Assembly: GCA_963920575.1 (NCBI GenBank) | Contig: OY986969.1 | Location: 13,842,615-13,906,614, forward strand | Reading direction: 5' to 3' | Source of the DNA: Narthecium ossifragum | Lineage: Eukaryota; Streptophyta; Magnoliopsida; Dioscoreales; Nartheciaceae | Length of the DNA: 64,000 nucleotides | Shown here: positions 20,901 through 30,988 of the stretch, in pieces | Numbering within the stretch: position 1 is the stretch's first letter | How the letters are laid out: every line of letters starts with the position of its first letter | Translations under genes and position numbers: made by a program | The notes under the pieces: generated by a model | Told to the model about the DNA's origin: nothing | The model's database searches: none | What the model saw: the letters and a program-made list of their open reading frames with translations, nothing else

Positions 20901-21163
20901 TGCTGAGGAAGTATCACCCAGACCCGTCTCATGTCATCATGGTTGATGACATTGAGCTTGAAGCAGATGCGAGCTTTGTTGAGCAGCCGGTTCGAGTGCT
21001 TGACCGGAGGGATCAGGTCTTGCGGGGCAAGACGATTCCCTTGGTCAAGGTACTGTGGAGGCATAGAGGCACCGAGGAGATGACTTGGGAGCGCGAGGCA
21101 CGCATGCGGCAGGAGTTTCCGCAGCTGTTTTCTTCTCGAGGTACCTCTTGTCCTGTCTTCTAA
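17906..21163 (+). pseudogene. pol: pol of element C: protease end, RT, RNase H, integrase, chromodomain
   Basis: A Ty3/gypsy chromovirus polyprotein (Tekay/Del type) in one frame from the protease C-terminus ([11 protein letters not shown], about 18027) to the final TAA at 21161-21163. [31 protein letters not shown], active site FVDDIFIYS (about 18817). RNase [46 protein letters not shown]. Integrase: HHSRFAVHP...CLTCQ zinc site, [26 protein letters not shown]-terminal GPFKILERVG, HPTFHVSMLRKY and a chromodomain-like LVKVLWRHRGTEEMTWERE. Seven in-frame stops (19301, 19511, 19541, 19640, 20354, 20699, 20861) interrupt it and there is no frameshift. Compared with B, several stops are C-to-T or G-to-A changes. 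Confidence 0.93.
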
Positions 21164-21236
21164 TGTAGTTGTTTTGTTATTCCGAGCCCTACCCTTATCG
21201 AATCTCGGGATGATATTTCATTTAAGGGTATTAGGA

Positions 21237-23693
21237 TTTGAGGACCTGTCCCTCTACCCCTATGGCTCGTTGTAGACCGCAAGGGCAATTTGGTAAATTG
21301 TGCCTTGTTAGTTTATTTCACACCCGCGTACGCACACACTGACCTTGTCTGTGTTCGTGTTTGTTTAGAATGGCTAGGTGAACCCGAGATCGGAAGATCT
21401 GAGCTTGGGCTTATGTTTTAGCCCAAGTTTGCCTTTCTGGGCGAAGGAGATCGATCTGGATTGCTAATGAGATCGATCTGGCCTTGCTAGCCAGATCGAT
21501 CTGACATGCTTTGGAGATCGATCTCTTAGTGCAGAAGGTCTTTGGGTTGTTGGCGGCTCGGGAGCGATCGATCGCTCCTTGGAGCGATCAATAACACTCG
21601 AGTCGGTTGGTTTTCTGCTTCGCGAGGACAGCCGCCGTTGGCCGTCGCTCTCTCCTGTCAGAAGGGGAGGACTTTCCCTCCCCTCCTTCACCTTTCTCCT
21701 CTCTTTTTCGGCTGTCCCCTCCTCCTTTCCTCCTTTTCTCCTTCCTCTCCTTCCTTCTTCTTATGCTTATTTTTTTTCTCCTCACCCGAAAGCTCTGTTT
21801 CTTCTCTTTTCCCGCCGGCGAGCTTCTTCTCCTCCGTTCTCCCTCCTCCGACCATGATTTTGGGTGTTCTAAGGCTCGTTGGATCCGTGGCAACGAGAGG
21901 AAGGCTCCTGGTGTGGTTTGGAGGCTTGTTGGTGACTGGTTGCGAGGGATCAGCTGAGGAAAGCGTTGTGCGGTAGGTTCTTCTACCTACTGTGTTCTTT
22001 AATGGGTTTCTCTAGATCTAGCCGTTGGATCTTATTGATCTTTGTCTTGCTGGTTTCCTCATCCCTATTAGAATTTCTGATATGGGTTTTATGATCTTTG
22101 GTTGAGATCTTAGGAGGTTTTATGCATGATTAAGCTCGGATTTTCTGGTTTCTGCTGTTCTTGAAGAACATCCGGCTTGCGGCGAGTTTCCCGGCCGGTA
22201 CGTATCTGATCTTGGGTTGTGATGAGCATAAGCGTTGTAGATCTTTGAATCTACTCTCCAACCCAACTTATTTCATAATTTTCCGATTTTCCTACGATTT
22301 GTTATGAATTGATATCTGGAGGGCTGCGTTGCAGAAATTAATTGGTAAGTTAGTTTGATTAGCGATTTTGATTAGTGTTTTTTTTATTAATCCAACCGTT
22401 GGATGATTATGGGTTTTGGATATCTTAATCCTGGTATATACATCTACTAATGCCTACGTTGGATCTTGAATCCGACGTCGTTTGGACGTCGGATCGACGG
22501 GATCAATTAGCCTCTAGTAGAGAACTTTTGGGTGTTTTGAATATAATATTATATTTCGGATTATAATATTATATTGTTTACTGTTCATCATCGTTTTCGG
22601 GGTTGTTTCCCGTCGCAAGAGTCCGCGGTTGACGGTCGCGGTACCGTCGTAATGCCGGGACCCGCTGCGGATCGGCTGGCAGCGGTCGAAAGTACCGCTG
22701 CAGCGATCCGATTGACTTATATGATGTTTGTCATACTGTTGCATGCTTTACTTCTTATCTGTGTATTTTCATGGCATACATTCCCTGTTGTGCACTAGTT
22801 GCATTGGTTAGGGCGTGAGTGATCTGTGTGGGTTGCCGTCCCGAGGCTGGAAGCTCGGACTTAGCCCTAGGACCAGGGTTGGGTAGTTTGGATCCGGTTT
22901 GAATTGTAGTGTCCAGTCAAACTTGATGATAGGCCTAGATGACTGGTGCACTTGTTGCTTGATGATTGTAGAGGTCGTGTCGGCCTCAAGTCAGATCTGA
23001 GGTGTAGCCGGTGTCCGGTGTTCTTAAACTCTTGAGTAGAGGAGTTGCCTACTCAGTGGTGTCTTTTCCCACCAAATAGTGTTCTGTGTCCTGTTGAGAG
23101 TCAGCAGTGTTGTCTCCTGCTACTGAGTGTGACCTGACATATGACCAACCCGACTGGAAGACCATGATCGTGGGCCTCAGGGACACGCGGTGGGGTTATG
23201 GGACCGCTGTATACACCTAGGTTCTACTTGAGGGTGGCACTGTTGCGTTTCCCTCTTCCTTCTGTGTGTCATAGTGTAGAACCCTACTGAACTTAGTGCT
23301 CACACCTACCCGGCCTGCATTTTGCAGGTGCAGGCGTCAGTTCTTCCTCTGTGGCCCCTACCGGGCAGTTGGTCGGCGGTGTGGCGGCGCCTGATGGATT
23401 TTGAGAGGTAGCGATCTTTCTGCTTTTATACGTTTTGATAGTTAGTCTCCTACGGGAGTAATGTTGTATTTGGATCTTCCCCTCTCCGAGGATTTGTATA
23501 TTAAACACTTTGGATTTTGAATATGTGGTTCGAGGTTCTGCTAAATAAATTATTGTTTTAAATTGGGGGTTTTTGATGAATTGCTAGGGAGACCAATAGG
23601 TTAGAGGGAACCCTCGCTGTCTTTTTTCGCGTTTTGTAGTTTACGGTTTGCGTCGCCCGGCCCGGTTGGGCTTTCGAGGGTCGGGGCGCGACA
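21237..23693 (+). repeat. 3' LTR of element C
   Basis: Starts TTTGAGGACC after the polypurine-like CATTTAAGGGTATTAGGA and ends GGGGCGCGACA. Aligns over its length with 4882-7266. Palindromes at about 21447-21590 include AGATCGATCT three times and GAGCGATCGATCGCTC. The TTTTGCAGGTGCAGG block is intact near 23321. The CT-rich frames at 21540-21976 are not genes. Confidence 0.92.
21447..21590. repeat. GATCGATC palindrome cluster, C 3' LTR
   Basis: Five exact cores (AGATCGATCT types, then GAGCGATCGATCGCTCC) 210-353 bp from the LTR start. The 5' LTR of the same element retains three at 5110-5196. Confidence 0.9.
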
Positions 23694-23698
23694 TTTAG

Positions 23699-23921
23699 CC
23701 TCATACGGGAGAGATTTTGTATGACTTTTACCCTGTTGAGGATCCGTATATATTCAGTTTCAGTCTTTGAGGTTTGTAATTGTATGTTAATACATGATGA
23801 TTATGAATTACTAGGAAGACCACTATGATTAGTGGGAAACCTCGCCAAAATTTCCGCAATAGGTTAGGTTCCGGTTCACGTCGCCCGGCCCAGTTGGCCC
23901 TATGCGGGTCGGGGTGCGACA
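23699..23921 (+). repeat. 5' LTR of element B (last part)
   Basis: Continues the LTR broken at 4881. It matches 30860-30988 plus 33386-33480 of the 3' LTR (CTCATACGGGAGAG, GTATATATTCAG, AACCTCGCCAAAATTTCCGC) and ends GGGGTGCGACA. Confidence 0.92.
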
Positions 23922-23924
23922 ACT

Positions 23925-23936
23925 TGGTATCAGAGC
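23925..23936 (+). other. Primer binding site, tRNA-iMet, of element B
   Basis: TGGTATCAGAGC, a perfect match to the plant initiator tRNA-Met 3' end complement, three bases after the LTR end. Confidence 0.9.
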
Positions 23937-24124
23937 TTAGGCTGTAGATCCCAGGGAGTAGGATCAGGTTTCAGTTGAGATTGAGCGTGGGCTGGGATAG
24001 TTCTATGTCTAGAACATCCGTGCATGCTCTCTTTGTGTTGTGTATGTCTTCCGCTTTATGTTGTGCTGTTTGTTTTGCCGTTTTCTGACGAGTGAAAGCT
24101 CGTTTGCTGTTGGTGATCGTGCAA

Positions 24125-25702
24125 ATGTTGGGAGCTCGCGGCCGACATTGGGTTGCCGGTCGGGGTGGGGCACGACCTGGTCGACCCGCCCGATCGGACA
24201 GGACTGCTCCTGTCAGGGTGGTCAGGGCTAGATGGACTGTACCATCACCAGCGGCGGTTTCGGTTGCTCAGGCAGAGGTCTTCCTCACCGAGGAGGAGGC
24301 CTTTGTTCCTGTCGACGGGCAGGCCTCGGTGGCTATCACGATGGCTTTCCAGCGGCTGAACCCGCCTAGGTTCAGCTGTAGGTTTGGAGATCCGACCGCA
24401 GCGGACGACTGGCTCGACGGAGTCTCGCGCGTCCTAGATGCTCTCTTCGTCGAGGACGACCGGGTTCGGGTCACCCTCGCAGCGTTCCAGCTCGATGGAG
24501 ACGCCCGTGACTAGTGGCGCACCACCCAGCACACCAGTGACGGAGAGGTGCCACTGTGGGGGGAGTTCAGGGCGATGTTCTTGGACGTGCACTTCCCGAC
24601 GAGTGGGCATGATGCCCTGACCCGCGAGTACCAGTCTCTCTTGCAGGATACTCGCTTCGTTCAGCTGTATACCTCCAGGTTCACACGCCTTGTTCGGTTT
24701 ACGGGGGCAGTTGCAGCAGATCAGACAGCCAGGGTGCGACAGTTCGAGTGGGGACTTCGGCCAGAGATCCGACGGCAGACCAGCTCACACTGCTTCCAGG
24801 CGTACTCAGTGATCCTGAACTGCGCCTTGTCAGTAGAGGCTCAGTTGCGGGACAACTGGTGCCGGGAAGTTCCTCCGGCACCCTTCACCAGCACGCATCA
24901 GCGACCCCAGGGTAGAGGGGGGTTCGGTAGGGGACAGCCGCGGTGTGAACAACCCTTTCAACAGCCATCGCTTGCACTACAGTACCAGCAGCCACTACCG
25001 AGCCCACTAGCCCTATTTCTACTGACGGCCAGGCCATCTGGGCAGCCTTCGTCAGGGGGAGGCCAGGGTCAGCAGCCTAGCGGCGTGTCGACCACGTGTT
25101 TCCAGTGCGGGCAGCCGGGGCACTACCGTAGAGACTGTCCTTCGCGAGGAGCGCGGAGCGCTATGCCGCAAGGCAGTAGAGTCGGAGGGTCCGGTGCCTG
25201 GCAGGGGAGCAGGGGTGGGCGCGGACGGGGGTGTCCTAGAGGTAGAGGTGGCCAGCGGGGGCAGGTGTTTGCCCTCCCAGTTCGTGAGCAGCAAGACACC
25301 GTTCAGTTGTATCAGCCGCCACCACAGTACCAACATCCTTTACAGTACCAACAGCCGCAGCAGTACCAGCAGCCGCAGCAGTACCAGCAGGCCACGACAG
25401 AACCATCTGTCCTCAGAGGTATCTTTCAGCTTTCTAGTTCCTTAGTAGATGTGCTGATAGATTCAGGGGCGTCTCACTCCTACATTGCTAGCATGTGTGT
25501 GGCATCGCTAGGGTTAGAGACGAGTCGGCTAGAGGTGGCACAGTATGTAGACTCACCGATCGGCGGGGCAGTCAGGGTAGACCGGGTCTGCTGATCGTGT
25601 TCGTTGGAGGTTGGAGGCCTCCGGGTCAGTCTAGACCTGCGGGTACTAGACATGACCGGCTTTGACGTGATACTCGGTATGGACTGGTTGGCAAGATAGT
25701 GA
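24125..25702 (+). pseudogene. gag: gag and protease of element B
   Basis: One frame encodes Gag and runs into protease, as in Tekay-type elements with a fused gag-pol. The ATG at 24125 (MLGARGRHWVAGRGG) is chosen because C gag starts at the same place. Capsid: RLNPPRFSCRFGDPTAADDWL, EYQSLLQDTRFVQLYTSRFTRLVRF. Zinc knuckle CFQCGQPGHYRRDC at 25097-25138, followed by a Gly/Arg-rich stretch and a QYQQP repeat (about 25325-25390). Protease active site LIDSGASHSYIA (GAT at 25460). In-frame stops: TAG 24512-24514, TGA 25592-25594, TAG near 25700. A deletion of about 14 bp near 25715, relative to C, shifts the frame. Confidence 0.92.
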
Positions 25703-28700
25703 GCGGTCATCGACGGTGGTCGCTTGGACACCCAACGGGACACGGTTTGTGTTGTTGGGGGATCGATTCTCCGCCGATTCCTTTGCTTGTGGTGTGGGGA
25801 GGCGTGGCAGCGAGCTCTCAGCCTTGTTGCCTAGACTGTCCCTGTCCGATTCTGAGGGAGTACAGCAGCGTAGTTTTCCCAGGATCGTGTGCGACTACAC
25901 CGACGTGTTTCCCGAGGTGTTGCCAGTGCTTCCACCGCCCAGAGAGGTCGATTTCAAGATCGACCTAGTACCAGGTACCGCACTGATCTCTCTCCCAGCT
26001 TTCAGGATGGCACCAGCAGAGCAGAGTTAGTTGAGGACTCAGCTAGACGAGCTTACCAGCAGAGGTTACACTTGTCGTTTGAAGAAGGATGGTACCCTTC
26101 GACTTTGCATAGACTATAGGCGGCTCAACAGGGTGACGGTGAAGAACAGGTATCCGATGCCGAGGATCGACGACTTGTTTGACCAACTACGAGGATCTTC
26201 AGTGTTCTCGAAGATCGATCTCCGCACAGGCTACAACCAGTTGAGGGTTCGGGATTGCGACATTTCGAAGACGGCTTTCCGGACTCGGTACGGCCTGTAC
26301 GAGTTGGTGGTGATGCCGTTTGGGTTTATGAACGCACCAGCAGCGTTCATGGATCTCATGCAGAGGATCTTTCGGCCTTTCCTAGACGAGTTTGTGGTGG
26401 TGTTCGTGGACGACATTCTTATCTACTCCCGGTCAGAGGCGGAGCACGAGCGACACTTGGCGACAGTGTTGCAGCTACTTCGGGAGCATCGGTTTTATGC
26501 CAAGGCTTCCTAGTGTGAGTTCTGGCTTGCACAGGTGGGATTCCTAGGACACGTAGTGTCGGCAGCAGGGATCTCAGTTGACCCAGCCAAGGTCGAGGCA
26601 GTGGTACAGTGGCAGAGACCGAGGACAGTGTTCGAGGTCCGCAGTTTCTTGGGCCTGGTGGGTTACTACAGGCGGTTCGTACGAGTTGACCAGACTGACA
26701 CAGAAGGCCGTCCCGTTCATGTGAGATGATGCTAGTGAGCAAGCCTTCGTAGAGCTGAGGACCAGGTTGACCAGTGCACCGGTGCTGATCGTCCCCGAGC
26801 GAGGTGTTGGTTACAGTGTCTACTACGACGCCAGCGGTGAGGGTTTGGGGTGTGTCCTCATGCAGGAGGGCCACGCAGTTTCCTATGGTTCTCGCCAGCT
26901 AAAGAACCATGAGAGGAACTACCCGACTCACGACTTGGAGCTAGCAGCGGTGGTCTTCGCCCTGAAGACCTGGCGTCACTATCTCTATGGCGAGAAGTTT
27001 TCTGTCTTCTCGGACCATAAGAGTTTGAGGCACGTTTTCACCCAACGTGCCCTCAAACTGAGGCAGCGACGCTGGATGGAGCTACTGAAAGACTACGACT
27101 TCGAGTTGAATTACCATCCTGTTAAGGCAAACGTCGTCGCAGACGTGCTGAGCAGGCAAGTGAGAGACACCAGAGCAGCAGTTGCAGGGTTGTCAGCGCG
27201 GGAGTGCCAGGCTCTAGAGACGGCGGGCCAGTTGGGGCTAGAGTTTGAGGATCGGGGATCCAGCAGCTTTCTCTACGTAGTATAGAGTATGCCGGCAGTC
27301 TTAGCCAGAGTGTTGGAGGCACAACACAGTGACCCAGAGTTGGAGGAGTTACGCACATCGGCGGCCACGGAGGGCGCAGACGGAGACTGGACAGTATCGC
27401 CAGACGAAGGGCTACGGTTCCGAGGCAGAGTAGCAGTTCCAGCAGATCCGGTTCTTCGAGACGACGTCCTATGAGAGTTCCACCACTCTCGCTTTGCAGT
27501 TCATCCCGGCGGCACCAAGATATACCAGGATCTTCGGTGATAGTTTTGGTGGCGCTGGATGAAGAGGGCAGTGACGGAGTTCGTATCGCGGTGCCTTACC
27601 TGTCAGAAGGTCAAGACAGAGCACCAGCGGACTCCGGGATAACTTTAGCCGCTTCCATTAGCTGAGTGGAAGTGGGAGCACATCACGATGGACTTCGTGA
27701 TCGGGCTACCGAGATCGTCTAGGGGAAATGACGCGATTTGGTTCATCGTTGATCGATTGACCAAATCGGCGCACTTCCTGCCTATGCAGACGACAGACTC
27801 GACTGACAGGTTGGGCAGCTCGTACGGCAGGGAGGTAGTCAGACTACACGGGGTTCCAGTGGCGATAGTGTCAGATCGCCACCCCAGGTTCACTAGCAGG
27901 TTCTGGCGGGGCTTTCAGGAGGCAGTTGGCACACTTTTGATGTTCAGTACGGCGTTTCATCCGCAGACCGATGGGCAGTCAGAGTGGACGATCCAGATCT
28001 TGGAGGACATGCTGAGACCATGTGTTCTCGACGCCGGAGGCAGCTGGGAGGAGCACGTTCTCTTGGTGGAGTTCTCCTACAACAATAGCTACCAGTGCAG
28101 TCTTGGAGTTGCACCTTTCGAGGCATTGTACGGTAGGCCGTGTCGTTCCCCAGTTTGTTGATATTGGGGAACCACGATGGAGAGGCGTCACTCACCGGTC
28201 CAGACATCGTCAGGAGGTCGTCAGAGAGGTTAGTGCAGATCAGGCAGAGGCTTCTGACGGCTCAGAGCCGGTAGAAGAGCTATGCAGATCAGAGGCGACG
28301 ACCTCTTGAGTTCATAGTTGGTGACAGTGTGTTCCTGCGTGCAACATCGTACAGAGGGTAAGCTGGGGCAAGTTGGCTCCGTGGTTCGTCAGACCGTTTG
28401 AGATCCTAGAGAGGGTCGGCGAGGTAGCCTACCGCTTGGACCTTTCTCAGCACATGTCAGCTGTACACCCGACTTTTCAAGTGTCGATGCTGAGGAAGTA
28501 CCACCCCGATTTATCGCATGTCATCAGAGTGGATGACATCGAGCTTGAGTCATACGCGACGTTCGTTGAGCACCCTGTTCGAGTGCTTGACCGGAGGGAT
28601 CAGGTCTTGTGGGGCAAGACGATTCCCTTGGTCAAGGTATTGTGGAGGCACAGAGGCGTTGAGGAGATGACCTGGGAGCGCGAGGCGTGCATGCGGCTGG

Positions 28701-28750
28701 AGTATCCGCACTTGCTCCCTTCTCGAGGTAACTTTTGTCCTGTCTTCTAG
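25703..28750 (+). pseudogene. pol: pol of element B: RT, RNase H, integrase, chromodomain
   Basis: Same domain order as C pol. [33 protein letters not shown] (about 26405). A 36-bp in-frame deletion removes the [15 protein letters not shown] region at about 26065, and another deletion near 26690 removes the [11 protein letters not shown] region and shifts frame. RNase [30 protein letters not shown]. Integrase: MDFVIGLP, SDRHPRF (D to H after the conserved D-R), HPQTDGQSEW. A rearranged stretch at 28157-28260 shifts frame again. The C-terminus 28373-28750 has the chromodomain LVKVLWRHRGVEEMTWERE and ends TAG. It cannot make a functional enzyme as it stands. Confidence 0.92.
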
Positions 28751-28805
28751 TGTAGCCGTTTCTTTTGTTTCCGAGCCCTACCTTTATCGAATCTCGGGAC
28801 GAGAT

Positions 28806-28825
28806 TTCCTTTAAGGGTATTAGGA
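28806..28825 (+). other. Polypurine-like tract of element B
   Basis: TTTAAGGGTATTAGGA directly precedes the 3' LTR start. The same string lies before the C 3' LTR and close variants (AAGGGTGATAGGT, AAGGGTAATAGGT) before the G and H LTRs, so this is the family's plus-strand priming site. Confidence 0.75.
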
Positions 28826-30988
28826 TGTGAGGACCCATCCCTCTACTCCTGTGGCTCGTCGTCGACCGTAAGGGCAATTTGATAAATTGTGCCATGTCGG
28901 CTAGTTTCACACCCGCGTGTGCACACACTGACCATGTTTGTGGTAATGTTTGGATAGAATGGTTAGTTAGACCTGGGATCGAAAGATCCGGGCTTGGGCT
29001 TAAGTTTTAGCCCAAGTCTAGCTTCCTGCGAAAGAAGGATCGATCCTTCCTTGCTAGAAGGATCGATCGCTCTTTGCCAGGAAGTGAGATCGTCGGGAAG
29101 GATCGATCCTTCCTCCCAGGAGGAAGGATCCTGCTTATGTCGGTTCGTTTGTCTATAAAACGGACGTAATCTTCTTCCTTGAATCTCTTTTTAAATCCGA
29201 GTTCTTGAGCTGAGATCTTCTGGATTTCGAAGAGAATTTGGACGATCCAAGACTTAGCAGCTGGGATTGAAGCTGTTATTGCATAGGTAGGGATCCTACT
29301 TACAATCCATCGGGTTTTTGGTTTATTTTTCCGGTTGATTGTGATCTTTTAATTAGATCTTGATGTATACTTGTTAGATTGTAGTATTTCCACCGGTTTT
29401 GGACTCATGGTCCTTCATACTACTGAATCCCAAGGTTTTGTGGGATTTGGTGGAGTTTTCCGATGGTATTTCTCGCCGAAGGTTTACCGGAGAACCCAAC
29501 GCGATCGATACTTCTGTGAGAAGGATCGATCCTTCTTCGTTGGTCATGCTGAACCCGAGCAGGATCGATCATTCTCGGGTGAGGACGATCGATCCTTGTG
29601 CCTTGGGTAGTATGGATCCCCCTCGTCGCGAGGAGGATCGATCTCCCTTGTTGGGGGAGGATCGATCCTCCTTGGCGCGACAGTGAGGATGTTCCCTATC
29701 GCGAGTAGGATCGATCTTCCTGGAAGGAAGGATCGATCTTACTCGGCACGATACGGAGAGTTTGTTCTCTGTCACGAGAAGGATCGATCTTCCCTTGGGA
29801 GGAAGGATCGATCCGACTACGGCAGAAAGGGAATTTCTTCTTGGTTTTGCCCGCGGGGCTTTCCATGTACAGTTTGATTTACCTTCTTATACCTTGTACA
29901 TAAATTTAAACATGTTAGTCCTATAATAGGGGCAGTGGTGAACCGGGGGAGTGATGACTTCCGTGATGTTTAAAATAAACGGGCGGGTAGCCCTACAGCT
30001 TTCCCTAGCCTTGCAACCCGGTGTGCGCCGAGGGCTTTATCTGTGATATTTGTGAGCTGTTGTTTGCGGGGCTGTTTCCCGATGGGTGTCGTGGTGGACT
30101 GCTGATAGTTGGTGGTGGTACCACTGTAGCAGCTACTAGACCTTAATTACCTGTTCACCACCCAGGGCCGGCAGGGTGCCGTGCCCAGACCTTGTTTGAT
30201 ATACAATCACATATTATTGCATGGTTATCTGTATATTCCTGCGTGTGCTCATAACATGCATTGCTTTGTGAATTAGTTGCATCTGTGTACGACGTTGGCG
30301 ATGGGTTGATCGCCGATCCGGGGCTTTCGAGTAGTCCGGATCTAGCTCTAGGACCGTTGCGAGTAGCTTGGTCCAGGACTCGATTTGTAGTATTCAGTCG
30401 ATATCGATGATAGGGTTACATGACTTAAATACATGTTGTTTGAGGTTTAGAGGTCGTGTCGTCTCCAAGTTGAATCTGAGGTGTAGCCGGAGTCCGTCTT
30501 GACTCTTGGGTCGAGGAGTGCTTACCCAGCGGTGTCCTTGCCCCCCAAACAGTGTTCAGTGTCCTGTTGTGAGTCTGCAGTGTTTTGGGCCTGCGTTCAC
30601 GGACTTCCGGTAGGGTTATGGGACCCTTGTATACACCTAGAGTAGACTTGGGGGCGGCACTGTTGTGTTCCCTCCCTTGTGAGTGTCGTAGTGTAGTGTC
30701 CCTGCTGAGCTTAGTGCTCACTCCTTCCCGGGCTGCGTTTTGCAGGTGCTGGCGCTAGCTCTTCTTCTGTCGCCCCTACCGGGCCGGTGTTTTGTGATGT
30801 GGCAGCGTCTGGCGGTGCTTGAGGTGCGGCGATCGTCTGCTCTACCCTTTGTTTAGGTAGCCTCCTACGGGAGAGATTTTGTATAACTTTTACCCTGTTG
30901 AGGATCTGTATATATTCAGTTTCTGTCTTTGAGATTTGTAATTGTATGTTAATACATGATGATTATGATATGCTAGGGAGACCACTAT
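28826..30988 (+). repeat. 3' LTR of element B (first part)
   Basis: Begins TGTGAGGACCCA. Palindrome cluster 1 at about 29038-29115, TATA box at 29153-29160, cluster 2 at about 29517-29815, TTTTGCAGGTGC block near 30738. A 42-bp stretch absent from the 5' LTR is present near 29425-29475. Interrupted after 30988 by a solo LTR and finished at 33386-33480 (GGGGAGCGACA). Confidence 0.92.
29517..29815. repeat. GATCGATC palindrome cluster 2, B 3' LTR
   Basis: Nine exact GATCGATC cores by hand count, in the same order as in the 5' LTR; one position that is GATTGATC in the 5' LTR is GATCGATC here. Confidence 0.9.

Larger units (their letters stand above)
4882..23693 (+). mobile_element. Tekay-type Ty3/gypsy retrotransposon C, nested in the B 5' LTR
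   Basis: Flanked by GTTAG (4877-4881) and TTTAG (23694-23698), a 5-bp target duplication with one change. The 5' LTR is 4882-7266 and the 3' LTR 21237-23693. Its internal part is split by the F/G block (about 8046-17905), and gag-protease sequence equal to about 24700-25535 of element B is missing there. The 3' LTR starts TTTGAGG instead of TGTGAGG, a point change in the terminal dinucleotide. B's LTR resumes at 23699, which dates C after B. Confidence 0.92.
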
